The notes: generated by a model from the letters alone, not told the origin. A DNA stretch of 5,240 bases from an uncultured Oscillibacter sp. (GCA_904393855.1 CAJFNE010000130.1:1-5240), one strand, 5' to 3'; shown: positions 1 through 4,901, counted from the first letter of the stretch. Made by a program: numbers and translations.

Positions 1-1
1 G

Positions 2-151
2 GAGGAGTGGCTTCTGGAAAACATTCAGGAAACGCCCGAGGAGCTGATCCGGTTTGCCGATCAGCTTTTGAAGGACCATGTTCGCGGCGCGGCCCTGCGC
101 ATGGCGGAAGCGCACCCGGCCACGGAGCAGACTTGCAAGGAGGAATCGTAA
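2..151 (+). CDS. C-terminal end of an unrecognised protein (5' end outside window)
   Basis: An open frame enters from the left edge and ends at TAA 149-151, giving 49 visible residues that begin EEWLLENIQETPEELIRFAD and end TCKEES. The visible part is charged and probably helical, with no membrane segment and no motif I recognise, so I assign no function. It is accepted as coding because its stop lies just 1 nt before the next start codon, and the AAGGAGG ribosome binding site of the next gene (137-143) sits inside its last codons. That is typical of translationally coupled genes in one operon. The full gene would be needed to identify it. Confidence 0.6.
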   Translation, partial: EEWLLENIQETPEELIRFADQLLKDHVRGAALRMAEAHPATEQTCKEES

Positions 152-152
152 C

Positions 153-758
153 ATGAAAATGCCGATCATCGCTTTGGGCCGCCAGTTCGGCAGCGGCGGC
201 CGGGAAATCGGGAGACAGCTGGCAGAGAGCCTAAGTGTCAGGTGCTATGACCGGGAGCTGATCACACTGGCGGCTCAGAGGGCGGAGCTGCGGGAGGAAT
301 TATTCGCGGACAGAGAGGAAAAGGCTCCGAACCCGTGGCTCTTTACCGGCGTTTATGAGGGCGGCCCCCAGGTGCGGAGGGGACAGCCCGCGGAAAACAT
401 CCTGTTTGAGATGCAGAGCCAGGTGATTCTGGATCTTGCCCGGAAGGAGTCCTGCATCATCGTGGGCCGGTGTGCAGATGCCGTTCTCCGCACCGCCGGG
501 ATTCCGGTAATCAGTTTGTTCATCTGCGCTCCCTTTGGGGACCGGGTCAGACGCCGGATGGAGATCGAGGGCATCGGGCCAAAAGAGGCGGAGGAAGCCG
601 TTCGGAAAATGGATAAACAGCGGAAGAAATACTACGATACCTATACCGGCCGGCACTGGGGCGCCCCGGAGAATTACGATTTCTGCATCAACAGTTCTGT
701 GAGGGGAATTCCGGGAACGGCAGAGCAAATCATGATTTGGGTTCGGGCCGCTTGGTGA
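153..758 (+). CDS. Cytidylate kinase-like family protein (P-loop nucleoside/nucleotide kinase fold)
   Basis: This 201-residue protein begins at ATG 153, preceded by a full AAGGAGG at 137-143 with 9 nt spacing. The open frame extends upstream to 78, but that part overlaps the previous gene and has no such site. Residues 9-16 (GRQFGSGG) form the P-loop in the form typical of the cytidylate kinase-like family. Further family-like blocks are IIVGRCAD at 102-109, the DKQRKKYYDTYTGRHWG segment at 154-170 (lid-like, basic) and YDFCINSS at 175-182. No signal peptide or membrane segment is visible, so it should be cytosolic. The family resembles CMP kinase, but its members are usually not the essential cmk, and their true substrate is generally unknown; phosphoryl transfer from ATP is inferred from the fold. 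It follows the upstream gene by 1 nt, so co-transcription is likely. The family call is firm; the substrate is not. Confidence 0.88.
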   Translation: MKMPIIALGRQFGSGGREIGRQLAESLSVRCYDRELITLAAQRAELREELFADREEKAPNPWLFTGVYEGGPQVRRGQPAENILFEMQSQVILDLARKESCIIVGRCADAVLRTAGIPVISLFICAPFGDRVRRRMEIEGIGPKEAEEAVRKMDKQRKKYYDTYTGRHWGAPENYDFCINSSVRGIPGTAEQIMIWVRAAW

Positions 759-797
759 CGGGAAGGGCGCGACTCTGCCTTATATATTGGACATGAT

Positions 798-811
798 GTT
801 CTATATAGAAC
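798..811. repeat. Perfect 14-bp palindrome in an AT-rich stretch
   Basis: GTTCTATATAGAAC is a perfect palindrome. It is flanked almost symmetrically by TATATAT (781-787) and ATATATA (814-820). It lies 40 bp after the kinase-like gene and before the terminator at 835-880. It could be an operator or simply local AT-rich structure. No correctly spaced promoter was found around it, so no role is assigned. Confidence 0.4.
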
Positions 812-834
812 CCATATATAAAATGTAGCGGTAT

Positions 835-880
835 AAAAAAGAGATCGAGCCAAGGCCATACAGCCTTGGCTCGATCTCTT
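835..880 (-). terminator. Strong intrinsic terminator, final stop for the minus-strand tRNA unit (possibly bidirectional)
   Basis: GAGATCGAGCCAAGGC (841-856) pairs perfectly with 863-878 around the 6-nt loop CATACA, and AA/TT at the edges extend the stem. Read on the minus strand the hairpin is followed by six U residues (A-run 835-840), a textbook rho-independent terminator. On the plus strand the hairpin is followed only by TTCGTTT, so it may stop the cytidylate kinase-like transcript less efficiently. It lies between the two convergent transcription units. Confidence 0.85.
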
Positions 881-883
881 CGT

Positions 884-913
884 TTACCGCAAAGACATCC
901 CTTACCGCAAAGA
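884..913. repeat. Direct repeat of TTACCGCAAAGA, two copies
   Basis: The 12-bp sequence TTACCGCAAAGA occurs at 884-895 and again at 902-913, with a period of 18 bp. It lies directly beside the terminator hairpin, in DNA without a gene. The role is unknown; it may be a chance slip duplication. Confidence 0.45.
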
Positions 914-1106
914 GAAGTCATATCCGCGCGTTATGCCTTGTGTTGACGAAAAGGACGTGGACACCAGACACGGTCCCGCTCCTGAAACCAACCGCGAATC
1001 CAGCAAAGCTCCCACAAGCGGGCAGGCCGCATCCGCAAGGCGGCGAAGCCGCCAGCGGCTGCGCAGCGGATCGCGGTTGGAAACGAAGAAAAACACGCCC
1101 TGCAGC
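914..1106. other. Non-coding, GC-rich structured segment between two terminators
   Basis: Several small open frames cross this stretch on both strands, but none has a convincing ribosome binding site or recognisable protein, and some run on into the tRNA genes. The segment is rich in inverted repeats. CCAACCGCGA (988-997) pairs with TCGCGGTTGG (1071-1080). Inside that, ATCCGC (1031-1036) pairs with GCGGAT (1066-1071), and GGCGGC (1039-1044) pairs with GCCGCC (1048-1053) around GAA. It would be transcribed only if transcription passes the terminator at 1107-1147. I do not recognise a known RNA family. Confidence 0.5.
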
Positions 1107-1147
1107 GAAAAAGCCCCAAGGCCTTTTCATCGCCTTAGGGCTTTTTC
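1107..1147 (-). terminator. Intrinsic terminator directly after tRNA-Lys
   Basis: Arms at 1107-1122 and 1132-1147 form a 16-bp stem with one mismatch (GCCCC against GGGAT-side bases) around a 9-nt loop. The core is GCCCCAAGGC against GCCTTAGGGC. Because each arm carries a run of A or T, the hairpin has a U-tract in either direction, with five U residues after it on the minus strand. It starts 5 nt beyond the CCA end of tRNA-Lys and is the first stop of the tRNA operon. Confidence 0.8.
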
Positions 1148-1152
1148 TAAGC

Positions 1153-1228
1153 TGGTGACCCGTCGGGGATTCGAACCCCGGACCCACTGCTTAAAAGGCA
1201 GTTGCTCTGCCGACTGAGCTAACGGATC
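1153..1228 (-). tRNA. tRNA-Lys (anticodon UUU)
   Basis: The reverse complement folds as a 76-nt tRNA. The acceptor GATCCGT pairs with ACGGGTC (one T-G pair), the D-arm is GCTC/GAGC, and the anticodon stem ACTGC/GCAGT carries the loop CTTTTAA with anticodon TTT. The T-arm contains TTCGAAT, the discriminator is A and CCA is encoded. It is the last gene of the minus-strand tRNA operon. As an ANN-decoding tRNA it would be a substrate for the t6A pathway that includes the TsaE encoded further right. Confidence 0.97.
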
Positions 1229-1265
1229 ATATATGGATTCAACGCCGCGTACGGCGGAGAGGTAC

Positions 1266-1340
1266 TGGCTGGGACGGCTGGATTCGAACCAGCGGGTGAG
1301 GGAGTCAAAGTCCCTTGCCTTACCACTTGGCGACGCCCCA
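1266..1340 (-). tRNA. tRNA-Gln (anticodon UUG)
   Basis: The reverse complement is a 75-nt tRNA starting with T, as is usual for bacterial tRNA-Gln. The acceptor TGGGGCG pairs with CGTCCCA (one G-T pair). The anticodon stem AGGGA/TCCCT carries the loop CTTTGAC with anticodon TTG. The T-loop is TTCGAAT, and GCCA ends the gene with CCA encoded. Its 5' end lies only 7 nt downstream of the U-tract of the internal terminator at 1348-1383, which leaves no room for a separate promoter. Confidence 0.97.
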
Positions 1341-1347
1341 ATCTTGG

Positions 1348-1383
1348 AAAAAAACAGGGGATCGGGGAGATCCCGATCCCCTG
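1348..1383 (-). terminator. Intrinsic terminator inside the tRNA operon (between His and Gln)
   Basis: CAGGGGATCGGG (1355-1366) pairs perfectly with CCCGATCCCCTG (1372-1383), a 12-bp stem around a 5-nt loop. On the minus strand it is followed by seven U residues (A-run 1348-1354). By sequence this is at least as good a terminator as those at the operon's end. It separates Gly-Arg-His from Gln-Lys. It could act as a partial terminator, or serve as a processing hairpin between tRNAs. Confidence 0.85.
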
Positions 1384-1391
1384 CTATGGTC

Positions 1392-1468
1392 TGGGGTGGG
1401 TGATGGGACTCGAACCCACAACACCTGGAACCACAATCCAGTGCTCTGCCAATTGAACTACACCCACC
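1392..1468 (-). tRNA. tRNA-His (anticodon GUG)
   Basis: The reverse complement gives the acceptor GTGGGTG paired with CACCCAC. The anticodon stem CTGGA/TCCAG carries the loop TTGTGGT with anticodon GTG, and the T-loop is TTCGAGT. The extra G at position -1 (complement of C1468) faces discriminator C, the identity element of bacterial tRNA-His, and CCA is encoded. Length is 77 nt including G-1. Confidence 0.97.
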
Positions 1469-1514
1469 ACATGGACGCGGAGTATCACGCTGACAAATCG
1501 TCCCATTCGAGAGC

Positions 1515-1591
<77 letters not shown>

Positions 1592-1600
1592 ATATCGAAA

Positions 1601-1678
1601 GCGCTCCGGGAATTGAAATCCCACTGAATTCCTTGAATTCACTATGCGGGATTCCATATCCGACCGAGCTACTGGCGC
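1601..1678 (-). pseudogene. tRNA-Arg-like remnant with a substituted hairpin
   Basis: Read on minus, it starts with the 5' part of tRNA-Arg: the 24-bp block 1657-1680 matches 1570-1593 of the intact gene except for two transitions in the D-loop. The D-stem partner and the anticodon arm are then lost. In their place is a long hairpin in which GGAATCCCGC pairs with GTGGGATTTC (two G-U wobbles, in the minus-strand RNA only) outside TGAATTC-AAG-GAATTCA. A T-arm-like hairpin (TGGGA TTTCAAT TCCCG) and a GCGC end that can pair with the first four bases follow. There is no CCA. It cannot be a normal tRNA as encoded. A decayed copy is the simplest reading; a tRNA-like structural RNA is the alternative. 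Confidence 0.6.
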
Positions 1679-1682
1679 ATCA

Positions 1683-1719
1683 TGGACCGCTTACCGGGAT
1701 CGAACGTCCGCCAGACTGC
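1683..1719 (-). pseudogene. 3'-half tRNA remnant
   Basis: On minus, the segment runs from GCAGT through a T-loop-like TTCGATC to a terminal TCCA. This matches the spacing of the 3' half of the intact tRNA-Arg: GCAGT, 10 nt, TTCGA, TCCC, 10 nt, CCA, with 1 nt missing in the loop. The T-stem no longer pairs. The 5' half is absent, because the CCA of tRNA-Gly ends just upstream at 1734. It lies 4 nt before the start of the next remnant, the tight spacing of tandem tRNAs. Confidence 0.4.
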
Positions 1720-1733
1720 CGGCTCAAATCATG

Positions 1734-1808
1734 TGGAGCAGGTGACGAGAATCGAACTCGCATCCCCAGCTTGGAAGGCTGGTGCCCTGACCATTGTGCT
1801 ACACCTGC
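1734..1808 (-). tRNA. tRNA-Gly (anticodon UCC)
   Basis: The reverse complement folds as a 75-nt tRNA. The acceptor GCAGGTG pairs with CACCTGC, and the D-arm has GCAC/GGGC. The anticodon stem CCAGC/GCTGG carries the loop CTTCCAA with anticodon TCC. The T-arm is GCGAG-TTCGATT-CTCGT, the discriminator is T and CCA is encoded. It is the first gene of the operon, about 25 nt after the predicted transcription start. Confidence 0.97.
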
Positions 1809-1840
1809 ATGGGCCCTCCGGGGAAATTGTCAGCTTGGAT

Positions 1841-1869
1841 ATGATAGCACGAAACGCGCACCCTGTCAA
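1841..1869 (-). promoter_or_regulatory. Promoter of the tRNA operon
   Basis: On the minus strand, a consensus -35 TTGACA (1864-1869) and -10 TATCAT (1841-1846) are separated by exactly 17 nt. This near-perfect sigma-A promoter fits a highly expressed tRNA operon. Transcription should begin near 1834. It starts 31 nt after the stop codon of the upstream hydrolase gene, with no clear terminator between them, so some read-through into the tRNAs is possible. Confidence 0.92.
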
Positions 1870-1899
1870 GGGATTATTCCATTTTCCCCAGGATTTTTC

Positions 1900-2502
1900 T
1901 CAGCGGCACAGGGCAAGAAAGGCCGTGAAGAGGTCCCGTCCCACAGCTCCCTCCAGCCGCTCCGGGTGCCACTGGACCGCCCACACCGGCAGGGTCTGAT
2001 GGCACAGTGCCTCCACCACGCCGTCAGCCGTCCACTGGACTGCCTCCAGCCCCGCCCCCAGCCGGTCCACCGCCTGGTGGTGGGCGCTGTTGACCACACA
2101 GGTCTCTCCGCACAGCCCCCGCAGGGGCGAGGGGGATGTCCGAATCCTGTGGAGCCGGTCCGCGCCGTTTTGGGCGGCATGGCCGGGGATGTCCTGGCAC
2201 AGGGTTCCGCCGAAAAACACATTGACGGTCTGCAAGCCCCGGCAGATGCCCAGAACCGGCAATCGCCGGACCGTGAAAAGCTCCAGCAGCGCCAGCTCCG
2301 CCGCGTCCCGCTCCGGCTCCAGCCCCCGGGAGGCGGTGTTCTCCTGCCCGTACCGCCAGGGCTCCAGGTCCCCGCCGCCGGGCAGCAGCAGTCCGCCGCA
2401 GCCGGATGGACTGCCGCCGAAGCGTACTTCCCCGCCGGCCCGCTCCACCGCCCGGCGGTAGGTCCCATACCGCTCCGCATCGCCCCAGAGATATACGGTC
2501 AT
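1900..2502 (-). CDS. Class I glutamine amidotransferase-like protein, gamma-glutamyl-gamma-aminobutyrate hydrolase (C26/PuuD) type
   Basis: This 200-residue protein carries the fold's hallmarks (numbered from ATG 2508). LLLPGGGDLEP is at 40-50, the nucleophile elbow GICRGLQ with Cys89 at 87-93, FGGTLCQDIPGH at 99-110, NSAHHQAV at 140-147, and the catalytic WHPE with His181 and Glu183 at 180-183. The family hydrolyses gamma-glutamyl amide bonds; the substrate here is unknown. At 200 residues it is shorter than E. coli PuuD, mainly before the LLLPGGGD motif. Two ATGs are possible. GGAGG (2511-2515) lies only 2 nt from ATG 2506-2508 but 8 nt from ATG 2500-2502, so I chose the latter; the longer form would be 202 residues. 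It is cytosolic, divergent from the nucleotidyltransferase, and stops just before the tRNA promoter. Confidence 0.9.
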   Translation of the reverse strand: MTVYLWGDAERYGTYRRAVERAGGEVRFGGSPSGCGGLLLPGGGDLEPWRYGQENTASRGLEPERDAAELALLELFTVRRLPVLGICRGLQTVNVFFGGTLCQDIPGHAAQNGADRLHRIRTSPSPLRGLCGETCVVNSAHHQAVDRLGAGLEAVQWTADGVVEALCHQTLPVWAVQWHPERLEGAVGRDLFTAFLALCR

Positions 2503-2510
2503 CTGCATCC

Positions 2511-2515
2511 CCTCC
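2511..2515 (-). promoter_or_regulatory. Ribosome binding site deciding the hydrolase start
   Basis: GGAGG on the minus strand is 8 nt from ATG 2500-2502 but only 2 nt from the in-frame ATG 2506-2508, which favours the second ATG. Confidence 0.65.
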
Positions 2516-2573
2516 CGTCCATCCTATGCGGGGAGGATTGCCGGGGTGCCCTCTCTTTTTGCAGAATCCGCCG

Positions 2574-2597
2574 TTTGGGAATTGCTTTTTTCCCAAA
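2574..2597. repeat. Operator-like inverted repeat over a promoter
   Basis: TTTGGGAA (2574-2581) and TTCCCAAA (2590-2597) form a perfect 8-bp inverted repeat around TTGCTTTT. The spacer contains the candidate -35 of the nucleotidyltransferase promoter. The element lies in the divergent intergenic region, so a dimeric regulator bound here could affect that gene and possibly the hydrolase. It has no U-tract after it that would make it a terminator. Confidence 0.45.
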
Positions 2598-2609
2598 AGT
2601 ATGTATGAT
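2582..2609 (+). promoter_or_regulatory. Candidate promoter of the nucleotidyltransferase gene
   Basis: TTGCTT (2582-2587) and TATGAT (2604-2609) are separated by 16 nt. Transcription would start near 2616. That would place the GAGGAG at 2611-2616 at or before the start of the mRNA, and so favours the downstream ATG 2640 with its own GGAGG. Confidence 0.55.
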
Positions 2610-2629
2610 AGAGGAGAAATCAATTCCAT

Positions 2630-2634
2630 GGAGG
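2630..2634 (+). promoter_or_regulatory. Ribosome binding site deciding the nucleotidyltransferase start
   Basis: GGAGG lies 5 nt before ATG 2640. The alternative ATG 2628 overlaps this site, and its own upstream GGAG (2613-2616) is 11 nt away. Confidence 0.6.
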
Positions 2635-2639
2635 CGCTT

Positions 2640-3548
2640 ATGCAGGAACCCACATTGGTGATCATGGCTGCCGGGATGGGCAGCCGCTTCGGCGGTCTCA
2701 AGCAGGTGACACCTGTGGATGAGGCCGGTCATCCCATCATTGACTTTTCCCTCTATGACGCCTGGCGGGCCGGCTTCCGCCGGGTGGTCTTCATCATCAA
2801 GCGGGAGCTGGAGGCAGAGTTCCGCCAGCGGGTGGGCCGCCAGGCGGAGGAGCACTTCCAGGTCTCCTATGTGTTCCAGGACCTGGACCGGCTGCCGGAG
2901 GGCTTCGCCGTGCCGGAGGGCCGCGAAAAGCCCTGGGGTACCGGCCACGCCGTGGCCTGCTGCCGGGGCGTGGTGGAGGGCCCCTTTGCCGTCATCAACG
3001 CCGACGACTTCTACGGTCCCTCCGCCTATACCGCGATTTACGATTTCCTGCGGACCAGCGCCGACCCCAGCCGCTACGCCATGGTGGGCTACCGGGTCCG
3101 CAACACGGTGACGGAGCACGGCTCCGTGTCCCGGGGCGTCTGTGAGGTGCGGGACGGCTTCCTCACCGGCGTCACGGAGCGGACGAAAATCTACAAGCGG
3201 GGCGATCACGCCGCCTACACGGAGGACGGGGAGACCTTTGTGGACCTCCCCGGCGACACCCTGGTGTCCATGAACCTCTGGGGCTTCTCCGCGGCGTTTT
3301 TGGACCAGCTGTGGGCCCGCTTCCCCGCTTTCCTGGCGGAGAATCTGCCCTCCAATCCCACAAAGTGCGAGTACTATCTGCCGGCGGTGGTGAACGCCCA
3401 GCTCTCCGACGGCAGCGCCGCCGTGCAGGTCCTCCCCTGCGAGGAGGCCTGGTACGGCGTCACCTACCGGGAGGACCTGGACACGGTGCGAACCGCCATC
3501 GCCCGCATGAAGCGGGAGGGCCTCTACCCCGACCAGCTGTGGACGTAA
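2640..3548 (+). CDS. Sugar-phosphate nucleotidyltransferase (NTP_transferase family)
   Basis: This 302-residue cytosolic protein carries the nucleotide-binding signature AAGMGSRFGGLKQ at 10-22. REKPWGTGHAV at 95-105 is the base- and sugar-binding region, and INADDFYG at 119-126 holds the metal-binding Asp. These are marks of enzymes that join NTP and a sugar 1-phosphate into an NDP-sugar plus pyrophosphate. The sugar and base cannot be told from sequence. NDP-sugars feed cell wall or surface polysaccharide synthesis, so the nearby RodA-like gene may be a thematic rather than an operonic link, as it is on the opposite strand. Start 2640 is preferred because GGAGG at 2630-2634 is well spaced and the protein then begins directly before the first beta strand (PTLVIMAAG). 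ATG 2628 would add MEAL. It ends at a shared bidirectional terminator. Confidence 0.9.
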   Translation: MQEPTLVIMAAGMGSRFGGLKQVTPVDEAGHPIIDFSLYDAWRAGFRRVVFIIKRELEAEFRQRVGRQAEEHFQVSYVFQDLDRLPEGFAVPEGREKPWGTGHAVACCRGVVEGPFAVINADDFYGPSAYTAIYDFLRTSADPSRYAMVGYRVRNTVTEHGSVSRGVCEVRDGFLTGVTERTKIYKRGDHAAYTEDGETFVDLPGDTLVSMNLWGFSAAFLDQLWARFPAFLAENLPSNPTKCEYYLPAVVNAQLSDGSAAVQVLPCEEAWYGVTYREDLDTVRTAIARMKREGLYPDQLWT

Positions 3549-3576
3549 CGGCGGATTCTCCCCTGTCAGAAAAACG

Positions 3577-3607
3577 AGCGCCTCCGCGGATACACCGCGG
3601 AGGCGCT
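3577..3607. terminator. Bidirectional terminator between convergent genes
   Basis: GCGCCTCCGCGG (3578-3589) pairs perfectly with CCGCGGAGGCGC (3595-3606) around the 5-nt loop ATACA, and an A-T pair closes the base. Downstream on plus is TTT followed by a six-T run (3615-3621). On minus the hairpin is followed by TCGTTTTT. It sits 28 nt after the nucleotidyltransferase stop and 14 nt from the rodA stop, so it can end both transcripts. Confidence 0.85.
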
Positions 3608-3620
3608 TTGCAGCCTTTTT

Positions 3621-4802
3621 TCAGGTCCGCAGGATCAATCCCCGCCGGTGCATGGTGGGTGATCGCAGCTTGATGTTGGACACCAGCCCCATGGCCAAGT
3701 ACAGCGTCAGGATGGAGGAGCCGCCGTAGCTGAAGAACGGCAGCGTTACCCCGATGGTGGGCATGACGAAGAGGCACATGCCGATGTTGATCACCGTCTG
3801 GTAGATCAGCATGGCCGCCACGCCCACGCAGACATAGCACTGGAAAGGCGTCTCGCTGTTCTTGGCCACCAGCAGCACCCGGATGATGATGGCCGCCAGC
3901 AGCGCGATCACCACCAGACAGCCGATGAGACCCAGCTCCTCCCCGCAGACGGCGAAGATCAGGTCCGTCCGCCGGGCGGGCAGGGACCCGGGGTAGCTGC
4001 TCTGGGTCTGGGTCCCCTGCATATACCCCTGGCCGAAAATTCCGCCGGAGCCGATGGCCAGCAGGCTCCGGCTCTGCTGCCAGCCGGTGTCCAGCGTATC
4101 ATAGGAGTGGTCAAACAGCACCCGGAAGCGGTCCATCATGTAGGATGGGATCAGGTTCAGAAACCAGGCCACTGTAAAGGCGGCCCCGCCCCCCAGGAAG
4201 AGCAGCACGAACCACCGCAGAGCAAACCCCGCCACGAAAGCCGCGCACAGGAAAATGAAGAAAAAGGTCAGGGCATTGCCCATATCGTTGGAGATGATCA
4301 CATACCAGCCCATCAGAGCCAGGGTATGCCCCGCCACCAGGAGAGCGGAGCGGAAAGACTTCAGGTCCCGCCGGTCCTCCCGCAGCCACGCCAGCTGCTT
4401 GGCCAGCAGCAGGGTGAAAGTGATCTTCACCACCTCCGCCGGACCGATCTGAAAGGGGATGCCGGGAATCCGCAGCCACGCCTGGTTGCCGGTGGTGTCC
4501 CCGCCCACGCCCAGGGGCGTGATCAGCAGGCCGATGAACACGATGTTGAAAGCGACGATCCACTTCCACTTCCGCATGATGATCTCCACATCCACCAGAG
4601 ACATGAAGATGTAGCCGCAGATGCCCAGCACCAGGGCCACCCCCTGAACGCCCACATAGCGGATCATGCCCTCCGTCCCCAAATAGTGGGTGGCGCTGGC
4701 GATCAGCACCATGCCATACAGCGTGGCGGCGCAGCAGAGCCCCAGCAGCACCAGATCGGCCTGCTGGAAAAAGCCTGTCAGCATCCCTTTCAGTCGTGTC
4801 AA
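3621..4802 (-). CDS. rodA: FtsW/RodA/SpoVE (SEDS) family peptidoglycan glycosyltransferase, RodA-like
   Basis: This 393-residue protein has about ten hydrophobic segments, as in SEDS polymerases that assemble lipid II into glycan strands with a partner class B PBP. Family motifs in order are NQAWLRIPGIPFQIGPAEVVK at 106-126 (the family's W-[IL]-x-[FP]-Q-x-[SG]-E-x-x-K block), WQQSRSLLAIGSGGIFGQG at 241-259, and RRTDLIFAVCGEELG at 277-291, whose Asp280 occupies the known catalytic position. LPFFSYGGSS is at 354-363. The start is TTG 4802, supported by GGAGG at 4811-4815 with 8 nt spacing; the next ATG (4784) lacks such a site. RodA (cell elongation) is more likely than FtsW from the loop motifs and length, but SpoVE-like roles cannot be ruled out. 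No partner PBP or mre gene is in the window. It is transcribed from a good promoter at 4858-4886. Confidence 0.92.
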   Translation of the reverse strand: MTRLKGMLTGFFQQADLVLLGLCCAATLYGMVLIASATHYLGTEGMIRYVGVQGVALVLGICGYIFMSLVDVEIIMRKWKWIVAFNIVFIGLLITPLGVGGDTTGNQAWLRIPGIPFQIGPAEVVKITFTLLLAKQLAWLREDRRDLKSFRSALLVAGHTLALMGWYVIISNDMGNALTFFFIFLCAAFVAGFALRWFVLLFLGGGAAFTVAWFLNLIPSYMMDRFRVLFDHSYDTLDTGWQQSRSLLAIGSGGIFGQGYMQGTQTQSSYPGSLPARRTDLIFAVCGEELGLIGCLVVIALLAAIIIRVLLVAKNSETPFQCYVCVGVAAMLIYQTVINIGMCLFVMPTIGVTLPFFSYGGSSILTLYLAMGLVSNIKLRSPTMHRRGLILRT

Positions 4803-4810
4803 CTGCCTGT

Positions 4811-4815
4811 CCTCC
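4811..4815 (-). promoter_or_regulatory. Ribosome binding site supporting a TTG start for rodA
   Basis: GGAGG on minus is 8 nt before TTG 4800-4802. The first in-frame ATG (4782-4784) has only AAAGGG directly against it, which is badly spaced. Confidence 0.75.
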
Positions 4816-4857
4816 GTAACTCTCCTGTCCGCTTCCGCGGGAATTTCACGTATGGTC

Positions 4858-4886
4858 AGTATACCACAAGAAAAAAGGTGTGTAAA
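4858..4886 (-). promoter_or_regulatory. Promoter of rodA
   Basis: On minus, -35 TTTACA (4881-4886) and -10 TATACT (4858-4863) are separated by 17 nt. A TG one base before the -10 gives an extended -10. Transcription should start near 4851, leaving a leader of about 48 nt. Confidence 0.85.
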
Positions 4887-4901
4887 CGCCGCATTTTTTT
4901 C

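Noticed and set aside
902..1187. Minus-strand small open frames in the spacer
   Set aside because: They start within or close to tRNA-Lys or the terminator and are biased to residues expected from translating GC-rich structured DNA. They also lack convincing ribosome binding sites.
933..1217. Open frames on plus over the structured spacer and tRNA-Lys
   Set aside because: They end inside the antisense of tRNA-Lys and include typical false tRNA translation (RRGFEPRTHCLKGS). There is no ribosome binding site and no family.
1870..1899. A terminator between the hydrolase gene and the tRNA promoter
   Set aside because: Only a weak GGG/CCC pairing is visible and there is no U-tract following a stable stem.
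2499..3209. A 236-codon minus-strand open frame
   Set aside because: It is antisense to the nucleotidyltransferase gene, which has clear family motifs; its own translation shows none.
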